Under the pieces are notes generated by a model. That model was not told the DNA's origin and ran no database searches. It worked only from the letters and a program-made list of their open reading frames with translations. A stretch of 21,601 bases of DNA from Diphasiastrum complanatum (taxonomy: Eukaryota; Streptophyta; Lycopodiopsida; Lycopodiales; Lycopodiaceae), in assembly GCA_029204225.1 (NCBI GenBank), contig CM055104.1, positions 42,903,502-42,925,102 on the forward strand, given 5' to 3'. A program made the translations under genes and the position numbers. Shown in pieces: positions 10,425-19,357 of this stretch. Position 1 is the stretch's first letter, and every line of letters begins with the position of its first letter.

Positions 10425-10464
10425 CATCATTCTAATGGAAAAACATTAAGTATATCAACCCAAA
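10425..10464 (+). repeat. Direct repeat, right copy (about 40 bp)
   Basis: Second copy of the repeat at 9713-9752. It lies just upstream of the unknown coiled-coil reading frame. Confidence 0.7.
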
Positions 10465-10531
10465 ATATATCAAGTTGGTAAAAAATTAGAAAGCATTCAC
10501 AAGAAAAGCAATAGAATTGAAAGTCAAGCAC

Positions 10532-10992
10532 ATGAGGATGCTCAAATGCCAAATTGGTAGAGTTTCATCCTCTCTATTAAATATGAAAATGGAGTACACA
10601 TTAGAGAAAATCTGGGCCCGAAGGGGGCCCTATAAGAAATGCCATGTAGGAGAGAGAATCTATTACAGGGAGGAAAAGCTAAAGCATTTAGATTTATGGT
10701 CATCAGGAACATTGTATCCTATTGATCCATATTCAAGACAACATCCTGATCTTAATTCAGTCACTCAATTAATAATTTATATGTGTCATGGAAAAAATGT
10801 TCTTCGGGGTTACTATGAGAATTTGAAAGCCTATGGTAATGCAAATACATTGCAAAGAATAGTTTTTTAGATGAGGAATATAATAAAATATCAAGGAAAA
10901 GTCGAGAGAAAACTAAAAAATTGAAAACTTGTTTGGAGGAAAATGAGATACTCAAGAAGGAGATTCAAATGTTAAAGTCTTTCTTTACATGA
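10532..10992 (+). pseudogene. Unknown gene remnant with C-terminal coiled coil, one frameshift
   Basis: I do not recognise this protein. An open frame runs from about 10517 (first ATG 10532) to 10870 and includes IWARRGPYKKCHVGERIYY, WSSGTLYPIDPYSRQHPDL and LRGYYENLKAYGNANTLQRI. A shift near 10860 leads into another frame that stays open to TGA 10990-10992 with FLDEEYNKISRKSREKTKKL and CLEENEILKKEIQMLKSFF. The last part shows Leu/Ile heptads and alternating Lys/Glu, a clear coiled coil. The join is inferred because both frames are charged and coherent around the break. It may be the 3' end of a transposon-associated or host gene. A weak alternative is chance open frames. Confidence 0.4.
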
Positions 10993-12026
10993 TTTTAGTA
11001 CTAGTAATGATGAGATAAAGATGGCATTTCAAGCATATATCGTATTTGTCTCTGGTAGAACACATGGATTTGCTAAATAAAAAGACAAAAGTAGTGCATT
11101 CAAGTAACTTTTAGTCTATTTGTAATGATAATGTTTGAGCTTTTTTATAGTAGTTTGTTGTTTGTTATCACCTTTGTTGAATTTTAGTAACGATTGAGAC
11201 TGTGTGTCCAAACCTTTACTAACTATTTCAAAACATGATATTTGCGTTGCATATCTACATTGGTTGCTAAAGACCACTTGGCCGATGAGATTTTCATTGG
11301 AAAATCATTAGGTTTTATTTTAACTACTAAGTCTTTGAAGTCAATGTTAAGCAACAACAAAATGAAAGAAATCAAGGCTTCAATTAATGATAGCGTTATG
11401 AATGAACTTGGGAAAATATTGGACATTACATTAGTTCAAGTTGTGAAAGATTTCAACTAGTTTAGTCATATTTGCTACATTTTGTTGTAGATGTTGGTTT
11501 TGCTACATTGGCAAGATAGGTGAATTCTTGTCTTTCTAACCAAAGATCATTTTGTAGGTTTGGATCTTAATGGATATGAAAACTTTCACACAAGGTGCAT
11601 GTGAGTTTCTAGTATTAGTAGAGAAGCATATGCAATAATGTCAAGATGATAAAAGAACCATTTGCATGACTTAGTGTTGTTAAAAATGCAGCTAAAAGGC
11701 TCCAATAAGCTTGTAAAATGGAGATGTTGGTTGGTTCAAACCCCAAGAGTTGAACTTGATCACGAAAATTTTTCACCCGTAATTGGCATACCATGCCTAC
11801 CTCTCACCTATGATTGCTTGCTCTCTCAAAATTGTTGCCAATGATGAGTAGTCACGATGCCAAACTACACTTCCGTCACCAAAACTAGCTTTCTCCACAT
11901 AGTTCCGCTATCATTCACCCACATGCTATATTTGCTGCTTTCAAGCACCCTGTTACCTTGTCATAAGTAAGTAATATTATCAACACTAAATTGCCTGGGC
12001 GTGTTTGACCTTGGATTGCATCGAAT
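10993..12026. other. Non-coding or unrecognised stretch
   Basis: Contains a 72-codon open frame at 11242-11460 (plus; DEIFIGKSLGFILTTKSLKS, VMNELGKILD) with no recognised motif, and a GGTTCAAACCCC sequence near 11733 that resembles an RNA polymerase III B box. No matching A box or tRNA fold was found, so neither a gene nor a SINE is claimed. Confidence 0.35.
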
Positions 12027-12812
12027 TGTAGAAAATCAGATAAAATCGAGATTTGCAGCGGAAGTGGTGAGCAAGTGTGGATCGAAAATGCAATGGTACC
12101 CATGTTAGATGAGCTCAAGATGAATCAGATATTACAATGCGCAAAATAGAACATAACAGTAGTGGAATAAAATTGCACTCTGATTATAATCAAAACTGAG
12201 TACAATGCTTGAAGTTGGGTGCAAACAATTTTCAGCTAAGTTCGATGATAACTAACTGATACTACAACTCTAAAACTGAACTTAACTATTTTCAACAAAA
12301 CGCCTGTAGGATGACAACCTGATTAGTGCGTTGACTCCAATGCAGATCTTCTTTGATGATCGGAAGTCAGATAATCAGTACATTGAAATCTGATTTTAAC
12401 CTACCTGATTAACTACATTAGTCTTGCAATAGATAGCCGTCATTTTTGTCAGAGAGTTATGTACAGAAGTAGGCGGACTATCAACATCACGACATGGGTC
12501 GGATCTCTGAGTTGACAGTACAAGGAGTCAGAATTTTAAAAGGGAAGATGTCTGAAAAAATTAGACCTGATTCAGGGTCGAAAAAATCAAAACCGATCCG
12601 ACCCGATCTAGGGTCGACAAATCTCTCTTTGACAAGAATGACATTGGGTCAGAAAATATGCTTGGGTAGGAAAAATTTGATCCTGAAGTTTTTGATCTTT
12701 CGCTGGAAATTTGAGCCTTCATAATTTTTTGTGTTTTTCAAAAATAAGTATATATAATTTTTCAGGATGCTCATTACTTAATGGAATTGGGCTTGAGCAT
12801 AGAATTCCAACA
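12027..12812 (-). mobile_element. Element A 3' LTR (Ty1/copia)
   Basis: Read on the minus strand the LTR starts TGTTGGAATTCTATGC directly after a purine tract and ends ...TTTTCTACA, so it has TG...CA ends and is 786 bp long. Its inner part is similar, in inverted orientation, to the LTR at 14397-14761. Shared blocks include AATCAGAGTGCAATTT, TTCTATTxTGCGCATT, CACTTCCGCT and a GACCC-rich stretch with GTCxGGATCGGTTTTG. The left boundary is set by comparison with that LTR and the CA rule, so it is less certain than the right one. The 5-bp flank at the left is CGAAT; the matching 5' LTR is missing. Confidence 0.8.
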
Positions 12813-12822
12813 CTCCCCCTTA
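12813..12822 (-). other. Element A polypurine tract
   Basis: On the minus strand TAAGGGGGAG lies immediately before TGTTGG of the LTR. This is the standard site where plus-strand DNA synthesis is primed during reverse transcription, and it fixes the LTR 5' edge. Confidence 0.85.
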
Positions 12823-12829
12823 ATGTGGA

Positions 12830-14395
12830 TTCTGAAAAATTTTGATCTTCAGATTTAGCTGACTGTTAAATTTGAGATGGTGTTCCTTGGTGAAGTAATC
12901 TGCTGTCTATAACTTTGTCTTGTGATAAACCAAAGAAATTACTCTTGGGCTTTGGTTGTCACAGTAGATGAACGTCGGATGTGATTGAATAAAAACAATA
13001 TCTACAAGCAGGTTCCTCAGTCAAATTGCTTCCTTGGTAGCATTTTTGACAGTTGTAAAATCCGATTCTATGGAGGATGATGTTATTGAGGTCTGCTTTT
13101 GGCTGTGAGAGATTGGGCCTTGTTTGTATGGAAATCTGAATCTAGAAGTCGATATTCTAGTGTTGAAGTCTTTTGCCCACTCTGCATCTGTAGCCTTTGA
13201 GAATATTGACAGCTGGGTCAGATTTTTGTTGACTAATTGAAATTAGTCTGCTGGGTCAAATTTGAAAAATGTATTCCAATGCTAATATGCATTTCAGATC
13301 CTTCATCAAAATCAGATTGTTACTGAGTAATAGTGTATTATCTACAATGTAAAGAGTAGTAATAATGGTAATATAACTTTGAAAAGTCTTAGCAGGGATC
13401 TCTGGCTGAGAGCAATGCATTCAAACACTCTAATATGGTTGAGTGACGGCTTCGATCCTGCCCATACCTCATAGGGTGTCTTGTCATTCGGACCTCTGAA
13501 ATGGATCGATTTTGAAGGTAGGCTGCTTTAGTAATAGCTTCTACCCAAAACTTCTTTGGAAGAGACGCATGGGCCAGCATGCTCCTTGCACTTTCAATGA
13601 GTGACTGAGTCTTCCATTTAGCTACACCATTGGACTGAGGTGAGCTTGTTGTAAAATGTTGTTGTATCTCGGTTGCCTTGCAGAAATCTTTGAATTTGTT
13701 GGAGATAAGTATTCCCCCTATCTCAAAGCATAGTGATTTTTCTCTGGGTCGATTTTTCTGATGATGTCTTGAATAGTATGATAAACTTTAGAGTATCGGA
13801 TTTGGTTTTCAAAAAATATGTTGCAGTCCTCTAAGAGAAGTCATCAATAATAGTCAGCAAATAGACAGCTCCCCCTATGGAAGATTGAACTTCTAACATG
13901 CTTGTTGGAAATATAGCTTTTACATAGAGTATCGAATTTGCTAATGAAAGGTAAATCTTGTACTAAGTTCTGTTTCGACATTTGCTGAATACAACTGGAA
14001 TCTAAATGGCCTAATCTGTGATGCCACAACATATCATTTGAATCAGAAGTAGTAGTAAGAAGAGTTTGACTACTTGTAGAATAGGAGTGGCTGAGTTTGT
14101 ACAAATTGCGACACCTTCTACTAAAAGCAAAAGCTTTCCTAGATTCGTCAAGTATAGTGCAGCCTTGTTTATCAAATTCGACCCTCTGACCTGAATCTGT
14201 GATTTTGCTAACTGATAGCAAGTTTTTGGTTAGATTTGGAATGAGGAGAACATTGGACAAAAACATTACATCACCTTTCTGGAATTCGATCCTGATTGTT
14301 CCTTCTCCCTCAATGGAATGAGTTGAATTGTCTCCAAGTTGCACAACTCTAGAATGAGTGTATGACTTCACAACTCTAGAATGGGTGTATGACTC
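12830..14395 (-). pseudogene. Element A Ty1/copia pol remnant (gag-pre-integrase, integrase, RT end, RNase H)
   Basis: Reading the minus strand from 14395, the protein shows the end of protease / gag-pre-integrase (VVQLGDNSTHSIEGEG, VLLIPNLTKNLLSVSKITDS, LWHHRLGHL), then degenerate integrase pieces (GEYLS, IQQ, SLIESARSMLAHASLPKKFW, EAITKAAYLQNRS). The final RT segment around 13370-13260 (LYIVDNTLLLSNNLILMKDL) has the YVDD site altered to YIVDN. RNase H follows at about 13260-12900 (KQTSITSSSIESDF, NATKEAI, CDNQS). Most of RT, between about 13389 and 13375, is deleted. Many stops and frameshifts make it inactive. Gag, the primer-binding site and the 5' LTR are lost at the junction with element B near 14396. 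Confidence 0.88.
14342..14395. repeat. 27-bp tandem duplication at the A/B junction
   Basis: Two adjacent 27-bp units (14342-14368 and 14369-14395) differ at two positions. Each contains CACAACTCTAGAATG and GTGTATGACT. In element A's frame they add a second SYTHSRVV. The duplication abuts the point where A's coding sequence stops and B's LTR begins. Confidence 0.9.
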
Positions 14396-14396
14396 G

Positions 14397-14761
14397 TAGT
14401 CCGGATCGGTTTGTCTTTTTTTTCGACCCTTCACTAAATCATCCAGATGTGTTCGGATCGGATCGGGTCTAATTTTTTTGACCCCAAAAAATTTGACCCT
14501 CGGCATATTTTTGGACCCAGTGTATATTTTTTGACCCTTTGTATAAAATCCGACCCTATATAACAAGTTGAAGTTATAACTTTATGCCATTGTACTCATT
14601 GTGGATAATAATCAGAGTGCAATTTGTCCTACTGTTGTTATTGTTCTATTGCGCATTTGTATGAGTCTTTCTTTTGAGTTATTTTGCTGCTAACAATGGC
14701 GCTTCCGGTCCACGCATCAAGCTCGCTCCCAGCTTCCGCTCATACCCATTGATTTTTGACA
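14397..14761 (+). mobile_element. Element B 5' LTR (Ty1/copia), 5'-truncated
   Basis: Plus-orientation LTR of the same family as the one at 12027-12812. The right edge is set by CA at 14760-14761 followed at once by a primer-binding site. The left edge falls inside the family's LTR, so the start (TGTTGGAA) and part of U3 are missing. It carries repeated TTTGACCC motifs and a TATATAA box at 14557-14563, followed by the conserved ATCAGAGTGCAATTTG block. Confidence 0.8.
14557..14563 (+). promoter_or_regulatory. TATA box of element B LTR
   Basis: TATATAA preceded by CCGACCC, inside the LTR about 200 bases before its end. Element transcription would be expected to start some 30 bases downstream. 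Loss of part of U3 probably removes upstream control elements. Confidence 0.5.
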
Positions 14762-14773
14762 TGATATCAGAGC
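14762..14773 (+). other. Primer-binding site, initiator-Met tRNA type
   Basis: TGATATCAGAGC directly follows the LTR. It differs by one base from the usual plant copia site TGGTATCAGAGC, which pairs with the 3' end of initiator methionine tRNA to prime reverse transcription. Confidence 0.85.
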
Positions 14774-14902
14774 GGGCATCCAAGTAATCTACTTCTCATT
14801 GCAAATTATTAGTCTTGTTTCTATCAAGACAACGAACTAACAAGCGCGCAGTTAACAATATTTTGAAATCATTGTTACTACCAACGATCTCGCTCAGCCA
14901 GA

Positions 14903-15416
14903 ATGGATATGTCTTCTCTAATCGAAAGGCTCGATGGAGGGAACTATCATGTCTGGAAGCTCAAAATGAAGGTCATTCTATTAGCCAAGGATTTGTGGGA
15001 TGTTGTTGACGGCACAGAAGTCAAGCCAGAATGTGATGCAGCCATTATCACCAAATGGAGACTGAGAGATAGCAAGGCATTTGCCATGATTACTCTCAAT
15101 ATCAAGAATATACAGATAATTCACATACGAAATGCTCCAACAGCCAAGGAAGCATGGAGCATCCTAGCAACCCTGTATAATATTGGAGATGTTACTTCCA
15201 AGTTATACTTGAGAAATAAATTCTTCAACTTGAAGATGTTTGAAGCAGAAAGTGTTACAAGACAGATCAACACTTTCAAAAATCTTATGGAGGAAACTTC
15301 TCCATGTGCAAGTTGTATAATCAGCAAGCATGCTAGAAGTCCTTTTATTTCTGACTCAGTTCATAATTTCAAAGGCTTGTTGGATCTTGTGCATACTGAC
15401 ATTTGTGGACCAAGAT
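14903..15416 (+). pseudogene. Element B copia gag fused in frame to an integrase fragment
   Basis: The ATG at 14903 lies 130 bases after the primer-binding site. Residues 1-130 are a copia gag N-terminal half: MDMSSLIERLDGGNYHVWKL, LWDVVDGTE, IHIRNAPTAKEAWSILATLY and KLYLRNKFFNLKM. After LMEE (about 15295) the sequence jumps without loss of frame to the zinc-finger/integrase start: CASCIISKHARS, VHNFKGLLDLVHTDICGP. The rest of gag, its zinc knuckle and protease are missing, so this is an internal deletion product. The frame runs on for 11 codons into the inserted sequence and stops at 15449-15451. A deletion in the genome and a copy made from a spliced or template-switched RNA are both possible. 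Integrase sequence resumes at about 18340. Confidence 0.87.
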
Positions 15417-15522
15417 TGATATATATACAAGTAAAGGTCCCCTTTGCATGAGGACGCCACGTAACATAGACCTAATAAATGCATGAAATTCACTATTGGC
15501 ATCTACATGGCATATTAGGCTA
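15417..15522. repeat. 106-bp direct repeat, left copy
   Basis: Matches 18107-18212 with seven mismatches and no gaps (about 93 percent). It contains ACAAGTAAAGGTCCCCTTTG and TAAATGCATGAAATTCACTA. It marks the left edge of the insertion in element B, directly after the DICGP codons of integrase. Confidence 0.95.
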
Positions 15523-15557
15523 TTGTCCAAGTGTCCCATCCAACCATCCATTCCACT

Positions 15558-15577
15558 TTGCCTTGCCTTGCCTTGCC
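15558..15577. repeat. (TTGCC)4 microsatellite
   Basis: Four perfect TTGCC units in a pyrimidine-rich stretch inside element C. Confidence 0.95.
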
Positions 15578-17910
15578 AAGCTATCATTCATCCTTCACGC
15601 ACCAAGCACAACACATGTCTTCCAAAGACTCTGATGAATCCCCTACATCTCATGAGCTTTCTCTTGTAGGTTACACGCTTTGACAAGCATTCACAAAGAA
15701 TTTGGATCATATATCAACTTGGACTCCTCACCAAAAACAAGCTAGCAAGCTTTGACCTATAAGTCAAGTGGTCTCTCTTACCATAGCATCCGACTCACCA
15801 TCAAGGCTCCCCGATCATGGACTACTATGCTCCATAGCACCACACGTATCCTACTTGTTGCTTCCAGTTACATCCTGTAACAAGATCTATGAATCTGCTC
15901 TCATAGATCCTGAGAGTTATGTCTCATCAACCCTGAGCTTACTAAGATAAAATGGCTTCACATGACTTTGACTAGGCTTCCTTGATCTCACTCCAAAAGA
16001 CCACAAACCATCCATGTTCAAGCATCCAATGCCAAGCCTACATACCCGCAAATACAGCCAATGCATAAAAGCCTCAAAGAGATGGCTTACCAATGCTCTT
16101 GATGGTAGATAATACTCCATCAATGTGTATTGACCCCTGCTGCATTGTCGACCGTACACACATCTCATGCACACCATGAAGTCCATGCCACTGCAACGAT
16201 ATGCCTTCAGTAGATCATAGAGACTACCCTCTCTGCATATTTTCCCCTTCATGAACCGTAGTCAAGCTACTAGATTTGCATTTCCGAATTACCACTTTTC
16301 TCTTGACGTTGCTCTTCTTGAAAAAGCAATCCACCTAGTTCTTCATAGGTTGGAAGATTTTCTCTTGGCAAAAGCATGTGAAGTAATCGTAACCACTGAA
16401 TCTGACAATGCCATTGTCGATTCTCACCTTGAGATGCCGCTCCAAGTGTCCCTGACCTTGGTAGGTTCTAACTTCCGAAAAGTTGAACTAGAAGCCCCAT
16501 GCCATTCCGCCATATTCACTAGCATAACTTGGCATAATGTTTGGATCTCACCTGTGATTGGTTTCCCTCTCTCAATTCTTGCCAATCAAGAGTTCCACGA
16601 TGTCTCATTGCAACTTGATCACATTTACTAGCTTTCTCCAATGCAATTTTGCCCTTTCCGCTCTCCCTCACAATGCACTGTGCTTAGGCTCCTCAAAACC
16701 ACTTGAGAACCACTTTAGATCCTTTTGTATGTAGGCACACTCCTTTTTCCTAACCCGCCCCATAGACTTTCAGCCAAAAATTGGGCTTAATTTTGCACAC
16801 AAGTCACCAAATAGCGAAAAAAGTACCTCATCGGGTCACTCATCTCCTGCTCCATAGAATGGTGTCAAGAACGCATCAAAATGCATTTCTCCCTTCATGA
16901 TGTCATCACTCTATCTGTCAGCTCTGTGCAGGCTTTTACAGGCTCCAAAATGCCCTTATTTGACCCCAAAAGCCCTCCTCTAGTCAAAGTTATCCACTCG
17001 CCTTAAGAAACTAGTTCAAAAAATAAACTGTTTCTTCCTTTTGAAGAAATCGTGCCCTTCAAACCCAAATTCACCAGTCGGGCCCCTTCTTGCATTTCAT
17101 TTTAAAATTTTTTAATGAAGAATTTCTAATTATGCCCTTCAAATTCCTTCGGGCCCTCTTCACTCATCATCCAATGGAGGTCCAATATCCAATGGCCCCT
17201 ATTGCTCCCAAAGAATTGTATAATGGCCGTTGATCAATTTTGATCTAAATCCGACAGTTGTAGTCCGTTATGCGTACTAATCCATAGTCATGGAATGCAA
17301 CAGGCCAACTCCACTGGTTGCGCACGACAACCCTCCTCGTTTTTCTGCTCATTTGAAAGCTTCCTTCAAACAACTATGGCCGCTCCTTTTTTTATCTACT
17401 CCTTTGCCTCTCCATGGCCGCCCACGGCTGGCTGCACACAGGATCGTCCTGCTCCAACGCCCATCCTTACCAATTTACAGATCCAAAAAAGAGCTTCTAC
17501 AGAATGAGGTGCAAGGTTTCTCATGCAAAAACCCTAGGTGTGAAAAAGAGGAGTTTTCTTGGGCATTGCTCAGTTCTTCTTTGATCTTCCACTTGTGGCC
17601 TTTTAAACCACTTAGGTCACCCTACCCCTGGTGTTCTGAGGAAATTTACGACTTGTTGATTGGTGCCTAGTTGACTGCAAACAATCCGTTATGAGCTCTT
17701 TTTCTGCAGCTGTCCCGTAGCTTCCACGACTATGTGAATTTTTACTTTGATTTAGCAAATTGGCTTCATACCATTCCGAATCAAAGGGCTTTGCGTCTCC
17801 GATCACCATCTTGTACCTCCTATATGGCATCCTTACCATTGTTTGGTTCTGATGCTACCGTCGATGGAACTGCTCTTCGAAGAGCTTTGATCGTGCACGT
17901 TTTTCCACAG
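15578..17910. other. Internal part of element C, no gene recognised
   Basis: Distinctly more C- and T-rich on the plus strand than its surroundings. Open frames such as 15917-16252 (minus), 16251-16631 (plus) and 17290-17670 (plus) lack family motifs and coherent domain structure. I regard them as chance, although the 126-codon frame at 16251-16631 is the least easily dismissed. Confidence 0.4.
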
Positions 17911-17916
17911 CCTATC

Positions 17917-17929
17917 GGGTCTGATACCG
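17917..17929 (-). other. Primer-binding-site-like sequence of element C
   Basis: On the minus strand CGGTATCAGACC matches the initiator-Met-type site TGGTATCAGAGC at 10 of 12 positions and follows the LTR-like block. It supports reading element C as a minus-strand LTR element. Confidence 0.45.
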
Positions 17930-18106
17930 AGTTAACATTCTATGCGGAAATTCTGATCTAGTAGAGAGTGCAGATTAGAGACGCAATCACTGACTGATTA
18001 CTAACCATCGAAACCATGAACAATATCCACAAGTAACAGAGTGATGGAGGAGCTCACATAAAGCAAAAGAGCTCACAAAGCAAAAGCATCTTTATTACAA
18101 AGAGAC

Positions 18107-18212
18107 TGATACATATACAAGTAAAGGTCCCCTTTGCATGAGGATGCCACATGGCATAGACCTAATAAATGCATGAAATTCACTATTGGCCTCTACATGG
18201 CATTTTAGGCTA
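18107..18212. repeat. 106-bp direct repeat, right copy
   Basis: Second copy of 15417-15522. Here it is embedded in a longer LTR-like block with a TATATAG box at one edge, so this is likely the parent context of the repeat. Confidence 0.95.
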
Positions 18213-18339
18213 TATACAGATGTAATCTCATTATCAGGCCGGAACAAGCCCTCGGGCTAGCTTTTGAACTTAAACCTACCAAATTGAAACAATACATAAC
18301 TGTAAACTATAATCACAGTTGAGCTTACTATTTCTAACT

Positions 18340-18653
18340 GTGTGGACAAGATCGAAACCATCACTCAAGAATATTAGAGTGTCTAAATGCATTGCTTATG
18401 CACAGATCCCTAAAGATCTCAAGAAGAAGCTGAACGACACAGGCAGAAGATCGATTTTTATTGGCTACTCACCAGATCACAAGGCATACAAGCTCTAAAA
18501 TCTGGACATAGAGAAGACATTCACAAGCAGAGATGTCATTTTTCTGAAGGACAAGTTTTTCGACCCCAAGGGAAAGGCTGCACAAATTTTTGACCCCAAG
18601 GTCGAACAGTCAATGTTGGAAATTAAGCCCACAGTTGTCTCCTTGGAATTATA
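18340..18653 (+). pseudogene. Element B integrase C-terminal fragment (Ty1/copia)
   Basis: The frame reads VWTRSKPSLKNIRV, KCIAYAQIPKDLKKKLNDTG, RRSIFIGYSPDHKAYKL, one TAA, then NLDIEKTFTSRDVIFLKDKF. It ends at TAA 18651-18653. This is the conserved region after the copia integrase core (usually ...RVFGCIAY... and ...FIGYS...KAYKL...). It is plus-strand like the gag fusion at 14903-15416, so the two are best read as one element split by element C. The catalytic core of integrase, between DICGP and this segment, is missing. Sequence to about 18830, including a purine-rich AAGAGGGGAGGAGTAGGAGGG-like tract near 18794, may be the rest of B. Confidence 0.85.
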
Positions 18654-18972
18654 ACTTAGACAGTCAATTTATTTGAAGGATGTATACAACAGACTTCCGG
18701 CTGATCTCCAGCAAAGAGTAACCAATCCCATCATTATTTCAAGTTCAGATGTTAAGTTTAATAACTTGAGAGAGTGTTTATCCATTAGTTAGATCAAGAG
18801 GGGAGGAGTAGGAGGGCACATTTTTCTAGGTGTCCAAGAAATACACTAAGTGTTGCGCGGTTCGCATTTTTTGCACTTTTCCGAAAATTGCGACACTTGC
18901 CTTCGACTTCTTCCATTCAATTATTTTGAACAAGTCAACTTGTCCACAGTTCAAAAGTTTAACTATTTTCAA

Positions 18973-19210
18973 CACCTTCGGCTTTTTCGCATTTTCTTGA
19001 AAAATGCGAAGAGAGAGCAAATTCCAGAAGGTCATCTATTTTTAAGGGTTAAACTGTTAAAAGACACCTTCACCTTTTTAAAGAATCTTTGCCTTTTTGA
19101 GAGCACCTTCAACTTTGTAAGGTCACCTTAAACTTGTTTAAGCCTGCACCTTCGACTTTTTCGCAAAATCCCAAAAAGAGAGAAAATGCCGAAGGTTGTC
19201 TATTTTTGAA
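18973..19210. repeat. Tandem repeats and hairpin in the upstream part of LTR D
   Basis: Two related units begin CACCTTCG at 18973 and 19147, and both end near a GAAGGT...TCTATTTTT block. They are about 174 bp apart. Unit 1 contains a perfect hairpin, TTCGCATTTT and AAAATGCGAA around a 5-base loop (18986-19010). Further CACCTTC motifs lie between the units. Repeats in U3 are common in LTR promoters. Confidence 0.7.
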
Positions 19211-19349
19211 CGAGGAACGTTCCCAACCACTTCCCGAAATTGGCAAAGCGAGAAAATTTGCGACGTCCTCGTCCGCGTCAATGTTACTGATTTGTTGACC
19301 ATATACATTATGTACAGTTTTCAAAAAAGCCATATACATGGATGCAATC

Positions 19350-19357
19350 TATAAATA
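19350..19357 (+). promoter_or_regulatory. TATA box of LTR D
   Basis: TATAAATA in a CT-TATAAATAG context, about 590 bases before the LTR end. It is a near-consensus plant TATA box and would set the start of element D transcripts. Confidence 0.6.

Larger units (their letters stand above)
15417..18289 (-). mobile_element. Element C: putative non-autonomous LTR element inserted in element B
   Basis: About 2.9 kb separates the two halves of element B's integrase. On the minus strand the right end has LTR-like sequence: a TGTTTCAATTTGG start near 18289, a TATATAG box near 18210-18216, an AATAAAG signal near 18095, then a primer-binding-like CGGTATCAGACC at 17917-17929. Its left end carries a 106-bp copy of part of that LTR. 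Between them I find no gag, RT or integrase, so it would be a LARD-type non-autonomous element. The left copy is only a partial LTR, so a broken element or later rearrangement is also possible. The boundaries are approximate. Confidence 0.42.

Noticed and set aside
11694-11745. Pol III B-box-like GGTTCAAACCCC, possible SINE or tRNA
   Set aside because: No convincing A box at the right distance and no cloverleaf fold could be drawn.
12494-12724. Plus-strand open frame with RPDSGSKKSKPIRPDLGS-like repeats
   Set aside because: It is the antisense of the GACCC-rich part of LTR A, not a gene.
14396-14566. N-terminal extension of the element A minus-strand frame
   Set aside because: This part reads across the element B LTR antisense; the true copia sequence starts below 14396.
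16251-16631. 126-codon plus-strand open frame inside element C
   Set aside because: No recognisable domain and atypical composition; best explained as chance in C/T-rich DNA.
17290-17670. 126-codon plus-strand open frame with many Pro, Leu and Ser
   Set aside because: Overlaps another open frame over the same bases and follows the C/T-rich bias; no motif.
18850-19131. 93-codon plus-strand open frame
   Set aside because: Lies in the repeat-rich upstream part of LTR D and translates the CACCTTC repeats.
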